NCBI RefSeq assembly: GCF_014200755.1
Contig: NZ_JACHCM010000001.1
Location: 770,367 to 834,366 of the forward strand
Reading direction: 5' to 3'
From: Rhodanobacter sp. ANJX3
GTDB lineage: Bacteria > Pseudomonadota > Gammaproteobacteria > Xanthomonadales > Rhodanobacteraceae
Length of the DNA: 64,000 nucleotides
Part shown: piece after piece, positions 1-9,339 of the stretch
Position numbering within the stretch: the first letter of the stretch is position 1
Layout: every line of letters starts with the position of its first letter
Notes under the pieces: generated by a model
The model's database searches: none
What the model was told of the DNA's origin: nothing
Seen by the model: the letters and a program-made list of their open reading frames with translations, nothing else
Translations under genes and position numbers: made by a program

Positions 1-36
1 ATCAAAACGCAAAGCACCATCAAAAGGCAAAGCACA
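1..36. repeat. 18-bp direct repeat at the left edge
   Basis: Two tandem 18-bp units (1-18 and 19-36), each reading ATCAAAA then GCAAAGCAC around one variable base, differ at two positions. They lie just before the GH1 start, and that reading frame stays open through them to the edge. Confidence 0.6.
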
Positions 37-1269
37 TTGAACGAGGCACCTCGTCCCGCTCCTAAAAATTTCCTTTGGGGTGTAGCTATCTCCGCGCACC
101 AGAGCGAAGGCAACAATACCAATTCCGACATCTGGCTCGCCGAGAATGTCACGCCGACACTCTTCGTTGATCCTTCCGGAAAAGCCTGCGACAGCTACCA
201 CCGTTTTGCCGAAGACATTGCGATTGCTGCCGACCTCGGATTCAACTGCTATCGATTTGGCATCGAGTGGGCGCGCATCGAGCCAGAGCCTGGAAAGTTT
301 TCGATGGCCGAACTCGACCGCTATTCACGCATGCTTGATTTATGCGCGCAGCGCGGGCTCGCACCCATGGTGACTTTCAGCCATTTCTCCGTACCACTCT
401 GGTTTGCGGCGCGCGGCGGTTTCGAGGTAGCCGACGGTGCCGATCTGTTCGCTCGGTTTGCCGAGAAAGCCACCGAGCGGTTGGGTGATCGCATGGCTGC
501 GGCTACCACGTTCAACGAAGCGAATGTGCAGCGGCTACTTGCCCTGATCCGCACGTCCGATGCGCAACCTGGGATTGACGCGATGTTGGAAGCATGTGCC
601 AGGCGATGCGGCTCAGCGCGTTTTTCATCGCTAGTATTTACCGATTTCAAAAAGACCGAGCCGGTGCTGCTGGACGCGCACCGCAAGGCGATGGCCGCGA
701 TCAAGGCCGGACCAGGCCGTTTTCCCGTCGGCATCTCGCTGACCATGCAGGACGTTCAGGGTGTTGGCTGGATCAACTTGGCAAAGGTCGTCACCGACCG
801 ACTTTACGGCCCGTGGCTGGATGAGGCCAAAGGCGCCGACTTCATCGGTGTACAGACCTACACGCGCGTACAGATAGGGCTACGTGGACGCATCGACCCA
901 CCAGCGGATGCCGAGATGACGACTGCCGGCTACGAGTTTTATCCGCAAGCGCTGGGCGCCACAATACGATTGGCTGCCGCTCGCACCGGGAAGCCGGTCT
1001 ACGTGACCGAGAGCGGCGTCGCCACCGACGATGATTCGCGTCGCATTGCCTACATCGACGCGGCACTGGCTGAAGTAAAGGCATGCATCGATGAAGGCAT
1101 TGATGTCCGCAGCTTTATCCAGTGGTCACTACTGGATAACTATGAATGGACTGCCGGTTACGGTCAGCGATTCGGCTTGGTCGAAGTCGACTTTGACACG
1201 TTCGAACGCAAGCCCCGGCCAAGCGCTTTTCATCTCGGGTCGCGTGCGCGCCAAAACCTTTTTGGGTAA
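37..1269 (+). CDS. Glycoside hydrolase family 1 (beta-glucosidase-like)
   Basis: The protein (410 aa from a TTG) has the GH1 TIM-barrel pattern. It begins FLWGVAISAHQSEG, followed by RFGIEWARIEP near residue 75. The acid/base glutamate is Glu161 in TFNEANV (family norm NEP) and the nucleophile is Glu325 in YVTESG. GH1 enzymes are retaining glycosidases that release terminal sugars. No signal peptide is visible, so it is probably cytoplasmic. At 410 aa it is somewhat short for the family. The start is uncertain: the frame is open to the window edge, so the real start may lie outside. The replacement of Pro by Ala after the acid/base Glu suggests a divergent subfamily, and substrate cannot be told. 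Confidence 0.8.
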   Translation: MNEAPRPAPKNFLWGVAISAHQSEGNNTNSDIWLAENVTPTLFVDPSGKACDSYHRFAEDIAIAADLGFNCYRFGIEWARIEPEPGKFSMAELDRYSRMLDLCAQRGLAPMVTFSHFSVPLWFAARGGFEVADGADLFARFAEKATERLGDRMAAATTFNEANVQRLLALIRTSDAQPGIDAMLEACARRCGSARFSSLVFTDFKKTEPVLLDAHRKAMAAIKAGPGRFPVGISLTMQDVQGVGWINLAKVVTDRLYGPWLDEAKGADFIGVQTYTRVQIGLRGRIDPPADAEMTTAGYEFYPQALGATIRLAAARTGKPVYVTESGVATDDDSRRIAYIDAALAEVKACIDEGIDVRSFIQWSLLDNYEWTAGYGQRFGLVEVDFDTFERKPRPSAFHLGSRARQNLFG

Positions 1270-1758
1270 CGCAGGCTTTTGTAATACGAATCTGAGTCCT
1301 GGCGGCTTCCGTCTCGAGCAAACTTCAAACAGGGACCGATTCAACGGACTGGGCATGCGCTCATTAATGACGCAAAAGTTCGGTCGCGAGCGCCCCTGAT
1401 CGAAATGCCTTACCAAAGCCTGCACATCTTTCCGTCGTTACGATGGAGTCGCACTGAGAGGCTCACTTTGATGGAAGCTTGGCGCTAACCTCAGGCGCCT
1501 GCTGGCCATATGTCAAAGAGACGAAGAACTTTGTCCATGTCGAGCAAACAGTCTCTCCATCCATTGGAATGTGGACTGCCTTTCCCATACCCAAGGAATT
1601 TAAGCCGAGCCAAGTCGGCCCAACTCGATTCGAGGACCTAAGCTGAAGGCATTGGGAAGCCGTATTGGTTGCATGGCAATCGTCGATTGCCGCTAAGGGG
1701 GAGACTGGACGCGATTTCGGATCGAAAGCTCGCTGACGCCCACGAGTGAAAAAACCAT
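1270..1758. other. Intergenic, no gene recognised
   Basis: This 489-bp gap between the GH1 gene and the convergent dehydrogenase gene holds only short ORFs without recognisable sequence or ribosome sites. Confidence 0.5.
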
Positions 1759-2703
1759 TCATGGCGCGACAAACTCTTGGTTGCGTAACGCCAGCAAACC
1801 AAGCAACACCTCATCACGTTCCGAAACAAGCTGGGCAAATGGACGGTTATGGAGTTCTTCTGTTGCACCCTGGGCAATCATCGCGCAAAGCTCAGGTGTA
1901 AGAACGGGGGAACCGAGCGCACTCCATAAAGCATTCATCGGACCGGTGAACTGTTCAAGAAAATGCGCGATGCCGCCTTCCCCACCTCCTAGATTGAATA
2001 GCATCGTCGGCCCCATCACACCCCATCGAAGGCCCGGACCCCAAGACACGGCGGCATCGGCGTCTTCGACACTGACAACGCCTTCTGCAATCAGATGAAC
2101 TACCTCACGAAAAAGCGCTGCCTGCAGCCGGTTGGCAACGTGGCCGGGAACCTCCTTGCGAAGACGAATCGTCTTTTTCCCAAGCGACCTGTAGAACCGG
2201 GTTGCGCGCTCAATCGTATCCTCCGAGGTCAATGCGCCACCGACGATCTCTACCAAGGGAATCAGATGCGGTGGATTGAAGGGGTGGCCGATGACGCATC
2301 GCTCGGGGTGTTTCGTACAAGCCGACTGAATGGAACCCATAGTGAGGCCCGACGAGCTCGACGCAATGATGACGTTGGCATCAAGCAATGCATCCAGATG
2401 CTCGTAAAGACCACGCTTGAATTCGATTTTCTCCGGCCCGTTCTCCTGAACAAGATCCGCCGACTTCACGGCCGTTTCAAGATCTCCTGAAAACGTCAGG
2501 CGCTCGCGTGACGCGTCTTTGGCTAGCCCCAGCTGCTCTAAAGCTGGCCACGCCTCGCTGATGTATTTGCGCAAACGCACCTCGGCACCAGGCGCGACGT
2601 CGTTTGCTGAAACATCAAGGCCGCTTGCCAGAAAAGCAGCTGCCCAACTTGCGCCTATGACGCCTGTGCCAACAATGGCCACACGTTTGATCGGAGAGGT
2701 CAT
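1759..2703 (-). CDS. 3-hydroxyacyl-CoA dehydrogenase-family NAD-dependent dehydrogenase
   Basis: A 314-aa soluble enzyme with an N-terminal Rossmann fold (VAIVGTGVIGASWAAAF, residues 8-24) and the GHPFNPPHLIPLVEI motif of the 3-hydroxyacyl-CoA dehydrogenase superfamily near residue 140. The C-terminal helical domain follows. Close relatives include L-gulonate 3-dehydrogenase (lambda-crystallin) and L-carnitine 3-dehydrogenase, so it probably oxidises a small 3-hydroxy acid with NAD+. It is not a fatty-oxidation multienzyme because no enoyl-CoA hydratase domain is attached. It stands alone with no pathway neighbours, so the substrate is unknown. Confidence 0.8.
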   Translation of the reverse strand: MTSPIKRVAIVGTGVIGASWAAAFLASGLDVSANDVAPGAEVRLRKYISEAWPALEQLGLAKDASRERLTFSGDLETAVKSADLVQENGPEKIEFKRGLYEHLDALLDANVIIASSSSGLTMGSIQSACTKHPERCVIGHPFNPPHLIPLVEIVGGALTSEDTIERATRFYRSLGKKTIRLRKEVPGHVANRLQAALFREVVHLIAEGVVSVEDADAAVSWGPGLRWGVMGPTMLFNLGGGEGGIAHFLEQFTGPMNALWSALGSPVLTPELCAMIAQGATEELHNRPFAQLVSERDEVLLGLLALRNQEFVAP

Positions 2704-2847
2704 GCAATATCCTTGATTTGTCCAACACCGAGGTTCCGCACAAGGCTCGGTGTTTTCAGCAATAGCTATACGACTTACGGCTAAGCCCGGCCACCGGCAC
2801 CATCGGTGCCGCCGCCAATCACGAGGTTGGTGAATATGTGGGCCGCG

Positions 2848-3384
2848 CTAAAAAACCAGTCCCAACAAAGCCATGGTCTCGCCGCGATTAGGATCATGGA
2901 TGCCGCCGTTGGAGATATGACGCACGGCGACGCTGAAATGCTTGGTCTGCCAACCAAGTGAACTGGTGAATTCATAAGGGCTGCTCAGCGCGAGCGTCCG
3001 CCCCGTGTTGAAGGTCGGCTGGAAACTGAAAAATAGGTGCCTGTACCAGTCGGCCTTATTGCCGTATTGGAATCGGGCTCCAGCCGCCGCAACGAATGCG
3101 TGATCGCGAACGTCATAGCGGCCAGGTCGATAATTGAATTCATTGCGCCCATCTATCCAACCAAAAGAGACATCGGCAGCCCAGCTGAAACGGCTGATGC
3201 CAATAGGCGTTGGTTCGAACACATTCTCCAGGAACAGCGTATTCGTACCCCGGCTGTCGGAATAACTTCGTCCCGCCTCGACTTCCAGCGTGTTGGCGCT
3301 GGCGGACAAGCTGGAGCAAAAAAGGCAGAAAACCACAATCGCGTGGAAGGGTCGGATCGAATATTTCATATGCGGCGTAGTCAT
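2848..3384 (-). CDS. PagL-like lipid A 3-O-deacylase (outer-membrane beta-barrel)
   Basis: A 178-aa protein with a signal peptide (hydrophobic stretch around FHAIVVFCLFCSSL, cleavage near ASA). A barrel-like body ends in aromatic-rich strands and a final Phe. Near the C-terminus it has RHISNGGIHDPNRGE, matching the His-Ser catalytic pair and following acidic residue of PagL deacylases. PagL removes the 3-O-linked acyl chain from lipid A in the outer membrane. I chose the ATG at 3384 because TTAGG lies 6 nt upstream; ATGs at 3369 and 3426 are alternatives. No neighbouring LPS gene supports the call, so it rests on motif and topology. Confidence 0.65.
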   Translation of the reverse strand: MTTPHMKYSIRPFHAIVVFCLFCSSLSASANTLEVEAGRSYSDSRGTNTLFLENVFEPTPIGISRFSWAADVSFGWIDGRNEFNYRPGRYDVRDHAFVAAAGARFQYGNKADWYRHLFFSFQPTFNTGRTLALSSPYEFTSSLGWQTKHFSVAVRHISNGGIHDPNRGETMALLGLVF

Positions 3385-4208
3385 GTGTTGCCTAAGGAAA
3401 ATTTGTTCCATCAGCGTCGATTGCATTTCCGGGCGACGGCTTGAGCGTGAGGTGCAAGAAGCAAGCCGTATCGAAAGAAGTCGTTGCCGATGTCGATTGC
3501 CCTCCTAATCTAAACAGCGAGCCACCAGACGTCTTGGCTCTTTACGCGGGTTTTTGACTTTTCCGATTGGCAACGAATAACGCAAGGGACCGAGCATCCA
3601 AAGATTCGCAGCAAGAACTGAGTGCGACCCACAAATTGTTTGGTGTCTTCGGATTACGCCCAAGCTAAATGGGGAGGTCGCTACCAGGCACTTGCAGTCC
3701 GCGCATTAGATTGATGACCAAGAGCCGATGTTTCGTGACTGCTCCCAGCCGCCGAACGATGTGGTGAAGCGGAATATCTCGGGCGCTCTAGGGTGCGGCA
3801 GTGCGCTTGAAATCGATTTTGATCAAATATCACCAAGTCTGCTAAGAATGAACAAGTCACCGTTGCGGGCTCAGACGAAGCTCGACTCCCGGTCGGCCGA
3901 TGAGCGATTGAGTGAGGTTTGCCGTCTCGCAAGCTTTCCAACGGCAAGGAATGCTATCGAGCCGGAGAAGTGCAGCGGGCCCGGCAGCAAAGGCTGTTCA
4001 CACGGCCAAGCTCTGTTGATTCTTTCGGCACGATCTATAGACAACATGCAAGAGATGAGCATCAGCATTTCCCGGAGCTCTGCGATGCTTCTGCCAGTAA
4101 AACCGACGCCTAAACGGCAAATAAAGAATTCGGCTGGCTAGTTCCGGGTTTGCTTGACCGTCCTTGCTGGTACCCATGCCAGCGGACCACATTCTGCGGA
4201 GACTGCTG
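3385..4208. other. Intergenic, no gene recognised
   Basis: An 824-bp stretch whose composition looks less GC-rich than the flanks. Its ORFs on both strands lack family sequence and ribosome sites. A short inverted repeat, GAGCCA with TGGCTC, occurs at about 3520-3541. Confidence 0.45.
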
Positions 4209-4505
4209 ATGCCCACTCTGAACTTTACCCGTGTCGCCGACGACTTGGCCCGCCTTCGCGCGGAACGCGAAGCCCTGGTCGCATCGGCGTTCGATGATCT
4301 GCAAGCACTGCGCCCATCTCTTGCCGATATGCTGATTGAGCGGATGAGCACACCCCAGCGCGCTGCGCGATGGATGGCCCGCTCACACCGATCTGCCAAT
4401 CACCGCACTCCCTGGGAGCTGCTTGCCGAGGGCAATGAGGATGAGGTTTGGGACTTGCTCGATCCTCCGGACGAAGTGGATATCAACGTGACGGAGCGCC
4501 GTTAA
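4209..4505 (+). CDS. MbcA/ParS/Xre antitoxin-like small protein
   Basis: A 98-aa acidic protein. Residues around RAARWMARSHRSANHRTPWELLAEG.. resemble the C-terminal DUF2384 (MbcA/ParS toxin-binding) domain, which has a W followed by GRTP-type and LL.....V..LL motifs. Antitoxins of this type neutralise RES-domain NAD-degrading toxins. No RES toxin gene is adjacent, so if the assignment holds it is an orphan. The ATG at 4209 was chosen because it begins the compact helical N-terminus; longer upstream starts add unrelated sequence. Small size makes this tentative. Confidence 0.45.
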   Translation: MPTLNFTRVADDLARLRAEREALVASAFDDLQALRPSLADMLIERMSTPQRAARWMARSHRSANHRTPWELLAEGNEDEVWDLLDPPDEVDINVTERR

Positions 4506-4634
4506 GGCTCTTTGCTCAGAGAATCGCATTGACGCTCTCAGTTATCTGTAGATAGGCCGACTGCATTAAGGATTCCGCTGAGATGGCGAGCCCGATGGCC
4601 TTGCCGCTACTTCACCGTATTGCCTCAAATCCCA

Positions 4635-5396
4635 TCAGTGGGATGGATGATTGCAATACGGATGAGCGGAAGGAGTTGGCTCTAGCTCCGACAAGAACCT
4701 CGCATGCCGCAAAACCTCAGCTGCCTCAAGCGGTCCGCCATGGCCCATATGAAAGCGCTTCGCGCCGCCCTGGACGAGGCGTTCGAGTTCACGCGCAACC
4801 CGTTGCGGGTCATCTTCGAACGGAGGGCGAATAGCATGGCCTTTGAACGCGATACCACCGATCAGAATTCCCGATGCAATCAAGTCACCAACCAGGGCAT
4901 CTTGCGTCGATAGTTCAATCGCGATCGAGCCGGGGGTGTGCCCTGCCGTGTGGCGGACAATTCCGTCTATGCCAAAATCAAGCAGGCTCACGGCCTTCAC
5001 TTTATCCATCAGAATATCGGGCTCGAAGCCTTCATAAGGCTCGTGCGGAGCTGGCGTTTTCAGAAAAAGTTTGCCGAACCAACCGGTCGGACAGTAAGTC
5101 ATCGGCACTTTACGATTATAAAAATCGGCGTCGGCCTCGTGCGCCAAGATGGGTGCACCTGACAGTTTCCGTACACCTGCAGCGCTGCCCGCGTGGTCGG
5201 TGTGTGCATGCGTCACGACAATCAACTTGATGTCCTTGAAGGACAGGCCGTGCTGATCGAGTACCCGCGCGATTTTTCGCTCTGAACCGGGTATCCCTGT
5301 ATCGACGAGTATGCAGCCTGCCTCGCTTTTGATCAGGTGCGCGTTCACCATGCCGAAGGGCAAGATGGGGATCCGAATGATCTCTGGATTAGACAT
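4635..5396 (-). CDS. Metallo-beta-lactamase-fold hydrolase
   Basis: A 253-aa MBL-superfamily protein. It has the metal-binding motif THAHTDHAG near residue 62, then GHTPGS with a metal His, then GD (VGDLIASG) and a final GHGGP, so the whole binuclear metal site is present. Such enzymes hydrolyse thioesters, lactones or phosphodiesters in the cytoplasm. The start at ATG 5396 follows GAGG by 8 nt. It is distinct from the gloB gene at 11.6 kb and I cannot assign a substrate. Confidence 0.85.
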   Translation of the reverse strand: MSNPEIIRIPILPFGMVNAHLIKSEAGCILVDTGIPGSERKIARVLDQHGLSFKDIKLIVVTHAHTDHAGSAAGVRKLSGAPILAHEADADFYNRKVPMTYCPTGWFGKLFLKTPAPHEPYEGFEPDILMDKVKAVSLLDFGIDGIVRHTAGHTPGSIAIELSTQDALVGDLIASGILIGGIAFKGHAIRPPFEDDPQRVARELERLVQGGAKRFHMGHGGPLEAAEVLRHARFLSELEPTPSAHPYCNHPSH

Positions 5397-5538
5397 GAGC
5401 TTTTCCTCTGAGGTGCATGGGGTTAAATGCAAAACTGTGGGGTCAATCTTCATGGAGCGGATGCGTTGGGCCACCGTGTGAGTGACTCCAGCCATGTGGT
5501 GCTAGGGCCGTCACTTCTCACAACGTTCCCGAGCGAAG

Positions 5539-6411
5539 TCAGTTTCTGCCGGTCGCCGGGCGGGCCGCCCAACATTCTGGACACCTCAATAAGGCGGTCT
5601 GTGCATGCTGGGACCTTGAGGGGAATCCTTCCTGCACGATAGATAACGCGAACGTTCTGATCAGATCGGCGACGAGGTCGGGCGCTTCCAGCGGTGAGAG
5701 GTGGCCGACCTTAGGCAAGACGTAAAGCTCCGCCTGCGGTATGCGCGGGAGAAGCTCACGCCGCAGTCCTTCCGGTGGATCTACCCGATCGTGTTCGCCC
5801 GAGATGACGATGACCGGCACATCGATCGCCGCCACCGCTGTGGCGATGTCTTCCTGACTGCTGGCCAATGGCCACGCCTCTTTCGCTGCAGCAGCACCTG
5901 CAAGACTGTCGGCAATGACGGTTTCCCGGTCCTCCGCGTCGAGTCCGTCCGGCGCGAGCACCTGATCGAGCGTGGCGATGATGCTCTCGCGTGAATCGTA
6001 GGCCCGCACCATCCCTTCGCGAATCTCAAGTGGAAGATTGAGCGGCGTCGGCGGCGCTGGCGCCACCAGCGCAAGGCCAACCAATCCGCGCGGGCGACGC
6101 GACGCGATTAGCTGCGCCACCTTGCCGCCCATCGAATGCCCGACCAGGATGTAACGCTCCAGGTCGAGCGCTTCGACCACGGCCAGCGCATCGTTGGCCA
6201 TGTCCGCCAAAGCGTAGCCGCTCGCTGGCGCCGCCGACCTTCCCCAGCCGCGCTGATCGATCGCGATGGTGCGCAGATCCGGCGCCAGCGGGTCAACGAC
6301 GTGCTGCCACGTGCGCGAGGAGCCGCCCCAGTAGTGCAGAAAAACGACGGCGGGAGAGCCGGCGCCGCGCTGCTCAACGTGCAGCTCGATGCCATTGGAT
6401 ACGATCATCAT
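5539..6411 (-). CDS. Alpha/beta-fold hydrolase
   Basis: A 290-aa hydrolase. It has the oxyanion-loop segment FLHYWGGSSRTW, the nucleophile elbow GHSMGG (Ser about residue 95), an acid region with ISGEHDRVDPP and the catalytic His in VGHLSPLE. The fold ends near residue 255. The last ~35 residues (from IVQEGFPSRS) do not look like the family and may be a read-through tail after an old frameshift. It lies 36 bp from a second hydrolase gene on the same strand, so the two are probably cotranscribed. Confidence 0.8.
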   Translation of the reverse strand: MMIVSNGIELHVEQRGAGSPAVVFLHYWGGSSRTWQHVVDPLAPDLRTIAIDQRGWGRSAAPASGYALADMANDALAVVEALDLERYILVGHSMGGKVAQLIASRRPRGLVGLALVAPAPPTPLNLPLEIREGMVRAYDSRESIIATLDQVLAPDGLDAEDRETVIADSLAGAAAAKEAWPLASSQEDIATAVAAIDVPVIVISGEHDRVDPPEGLRRELLPRIPQAELYVLPKVGHLSPLEAPDLVADLIRTFALSIVQEGFPSRSQHAQTALLRCPECWAARPATGRN

Positions 6412-6447
6412 GACTGTGGTCCTAGCGGGAAAGATGGCGAGCTTTGG

Positions 6448-7131
6448 TCAGGCGGCGGCGTCGAGAATGATGGCCGCCACCGCCTTCGGCTGGGAAAGCA
6501 TCGGCACATGGCTGCTGTCCACATGCACTACCGTTGCGTTCATCCGGGCCGCCATGCGCTCTTGCTCGACCCGCGGGATCGCATGATCCTGGTCGCCGAT
6601 GAGGTAGTACGTCGGCCGGCTGCGCCACGCGGCCTGTCTCAACACACCACCCAGCGCGGCACCGTTGATCGGACCCTGAGTAGCAAACGCCACGGTTTTT
6701 TCGTCGTCGCTCAGATCCTGCGCGAACAGCTCGAAGATGCCCGTGCGGGTGAGCTTGAGAAAGCCTTCGGCGTCGGGCCGAATCTCGGCATTCAGCGGGG
6801 CCGACTGGAACTGGGCGAACAGCGTGCCCGCCGACTCACCGGCGTCCGGCGCGAACGCGTCCACATAGACCAGGCGCACGACCTTGGGATCGTTGCCGGC
6901 CTCACCGATCACCGCGCCGGCATAGCTGTGGCCGACCAGTACCGCATCGCCCTCGGCCAGCGTTATCGCGCGGCGCACCGCCGCGACATCCGCCTCGAAG
7001 CCCGTGAGCGGCAGCTGCACGGCCGTGACGGCCATCCCTTTTTCGGCAAGCAGCGGAATCACCTTGGCCCAGTTCGAACCATCGCCCCAGGCGCCATGAA
7101 CCAGAATTACGTTTGATACGGTCGTCATCAT
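6448..7131 (-). CDS. Alpha/beta hydrolase (salicylate-esterase/EstC-like)
   Basis: A 227-aa protein opening with NVILVHGAWGDGSNW (oxyanion region), nucleophile motif GHSYAGAV near residue 67, acid residue in the YLIGDQDHAIP segment and catalytic His in DSSHVPMLSQP. The HGAW...W and GHSYGG-type elbow place it with small esterases such as EstC and plant MES-like proteins. The gene is divergent from the GlxA-type regulator, which starts 120 bp away, so that regulator may control it and the next hydrolase gene. Confidence 0.8.
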   Translation of the reverse strand: MMTTVSNVILVHGAWGDGSNWAKVIPLLAEKGMAVTAVQLPLTGFEADVAAVRRAITLAEGDAVLVGHSYAGAVIGEAGNDPKVVRLVYVDAFAPDAGESAGTLFAQFQSAPLNAEIRPDAEGFLKLTRTGIFELFAQDLSDDEKTVAFATQGPINGAALGGVLRQAAWRSRPTYYLIGDQDHAIPRVEQERMAARMNATVVHVDSSHVPMLSQPKAVAAIILDAAA

Positions 7132-7251
7132 CTTTCTCCGTGAGTGGTTGGCCGTCGGCGGCGGTTGAATCGACAGGAGAAAGTCTAGGCTTGGCAGCAG
7201 CTGGCGGAAATGACATATTTCCCTCTTATTCTGCCAATCAAGGAAAGCGCC

Positions 7252-8217
7252 ATGCAGCGTCTCGGTGTATCGAGAACCCTCTGGTTCGTGGTGTTTCCCG
7301 GCTTCGAATTACTCGACCTTGGGGGACCGCTTTGCGCGTTCAACCTTGCCGTGGACTTCCATCAGGCGCGCTACGACATCCGCATCGTTTCAACCTCCGG
7401 CGGACTGGTGCGCGGGTCCTCCGGCGTAGCGATCGACAGCGTGCCGCCGCCGTCGCCGAACCACTTGGATACGCTGATGGTGGTCGGGGCGCCCACCGTG
7501 GATATCCTTGACGAGCAAACGGAGACCGCCGCTCTCGTGCGCGCGCTCGCCCCGCGCGCAAGGCGCTCGGCGAGCGTCTGCACCGGCGCGTTTTTGCTGG
7601 CCGCAGCAGGATTGCTCGACGGTCGCCGCGCGACCACGCACTGGCGCTACGCCGCCAAACTGCAACAGCGCCATCCGTCGATCAAGGTCGAGGCGGATCG
7701 CATCTTCGTTCGTGAGGACGATCTCTGGACGTCGGCCGGCATCACCGCCGGCATCGACCTCGCCCTGGCGATGATTGAAGAGGACTGCGGCATCGAGACG
7801 TCCAAAGCGATCGCCCGAGATCTTGTCGTGTATCACCGACGCAGTGGCGGCCAGTCGCAGTTCTCCACCATGCTTGAGCTCGAGCCGCGGCCCGGGCGTA
7901 TCCGTGACGCCCTCGCCTACGCCCGCACGCACCTGGACGAACGCCTCTCCGTCGAGCAACTGGCCGACGTGGCCAACATCAGCGCGCGCCAGTTTGCGCG
8001 CCAGTTCGTCGCGGAAACCGGCGAAACGCCGGCACATGCCATCGAACGCCTGCGCTGCGAAGCGGCGCTTCCGCGCATCGAGGGCACACGAGAACCGCTC
8101 GACCAGATCGCGATCAAAGTAGGATTCGGCGCGATGGAGCGTATGCGCCGCGTGTGTCTTCGCATCTACGGCCAGTCGCCACAGGCGCTGCGTCGACGGG
8201 GTCGCGCACAGACTTAG
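7252..8217 (+). CDS. GlxA-type transcriptional regulator (DJ-1/PfpI + AraC)
   Basis: A 321-aa regulator. Residues about 10-180 form a DJ-1/PfpI amidotransferase-like domain with the elbow cysteine in ASVCTGAFLLAAAG. Residues about 225-315 form an AraC helix-turn-helix domain (LSVEQLADVANISARQFARQF, split here as LSVEQLADVAN and ISARQFARQF). GlxA proteins usually sense small metabolites and activate neighbouring catabolic genes. The ATG at 7252 follows AGGAAA and gives the family N-terminus, better than the earlier start at 7210. The divergent esterase genes are the obvious target. Confidence 0.85.
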   Translation: MQRLGVSRTLWFVVFPGFELLDLGGPLCAFNLAVDFHQARYDIRIVSTSGGLVRGSSGVAIDSVPPPSPNHLDTLMVVGAPTVDILDEQTETAALVRALAPRARRSASVCTGAFLLAAAGLLDGRRATTHWRYAAKLQQRHPSIKVEADRIFVREDDLWTSAGITAGIDLALAMIEEDCGIETSKAIARDLVVYHRRSGGQSQFSTMLELEPRPGRIRDALAYARTHLDERLSVEQLADVANISARQFARQFVAETGETPAHAIERLRCEAALPRIEGTREPLDQIAIKVGFGAMERMRRVCLRIYGQSPQALRRRGRAQT

Positions 8218-8385
8218 GTAATAAGGAAGGCCTGCAAGTGCCTGCCTCCAAGGCGGTTGAATCGGTTACGTATCAAAAATGGAAGTTTCGCGCGCCGCGC
8301 TAAGGGGCAAGCCTGCGGCTGTTCGAATGCGTTCCGGACGCATTCGGCGAACCCCTGAGGTTCTCACCCTGTCGTCGTCCGCCAG

Positions 8386-8512
<127 letters not shown>

Positions 8513-8624
8513 AAAGGCTTTGCATGGTGGTTCATGCGAGCCGGAGATGATACGCGCAGAGGGCTTTCGTGACAACAACCATGACATCCGGCATGCTCCA
8601 CCCACTCGCCGCACCAGACAAGTC

Positions 8625-9326
8625 ATGATCGAATTCGGACACGGAACGCACGTTGGCCTGCGCCGCCTGCGCAACGAAGACACCTATTACGCCGACGCAT
8701 CGCTGGGCCTGTTTCTGGTCGCCGACGGCATGGGCGGTCACCAGCACGGCGAGGTGGCCTCGGCGATGGTGCGCGACACCGTGGTGGATCTGGTCACGCG
8801 CGGCCACAGCTTGGTGGAGGCCGTGCAGGGTGCGGGCGAGCGGTTGCTGGCGCATGCGCGCGGAGGCCGCGAAATGCTGCCGATGGGCACCACCATCGCG
8901 GCGCTGCGCGTGGTTGCCGACGGTTACGAGGTAGCCTGGGTCGGCGACAGCCGCATCTATCGCTGGAAGGCCGGGCTGCAGCAGATCAGCCACGATCACT
9001 CGCTGGTGCAGGCGTTGGTGGAGTCCGGCCAGTTGGACGCCGCGCAAGCGTCGAAACATCCGCAGCGCAACGTGCTGACACAGGCGTTGGGCGTCACGGC
9101 GACGGAGCAGCTGCATATCGGCATGGCGCGCGGTCGGCTGGAAGCCGGCATGGCGTTCGTGCTGTGCACCGACGGCCTGACCGAGAGCATCAGCGACGCT
9201 GCGATTGCCCACACTGTTACGCGCACGGATCTGGCCTCGCAGGAATGCGTCGATCAGCTCTTGCTCGGTGCGCTTGACGGCGGCGGCGATGACAACATCA
9301 CGGTCGTCATGGTGCGCTACACCTGA
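8625..9326 (+). CDS. PP2C-family serine/threonine phosphatase
   Basis: A 233-aa soluble phosphatase (PP2C/Stp1-like). It shows RLRNEDTYY, the metal motif LVADGMGGH (about residue 36), MGTT, WVGDSRIY, LCTDGLTE and the terminal GGGDDNITVV, so all metal-binding aspartates are present. Such enzymes reverse Ser/Thr phosphorylation of cytoplasmic proteins or act with type VI secretion or kinase partners. No kinase gene lies in the window. The start at ATG 8625 begins the domain exactly; an upstream start at 8520 would run through the tRNA leader. Confidence 0.9.
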   Translation: MIEFGHGTHVGLRRLRNEDTYYADASLGLFLVADGMGGHQHGEVASAMVRDTVVDLVTRGHSLVEAVQGAGERLLAHARGGREMLPMGTTIAALRVVADGYEVAWVGDSRIYRWKAGLQQISHDHSLVQALVESGQLDAAQASKHPQRNVLTQALGVTATEQLHIGMARGRLEAGMAFVLCTDGLTESISDAAIAHTVTRTDLASQECVDQLLLGALDGGGDDNITVVMVRYT

Positions 9327-9339
9327 CGACCGGATTCGC

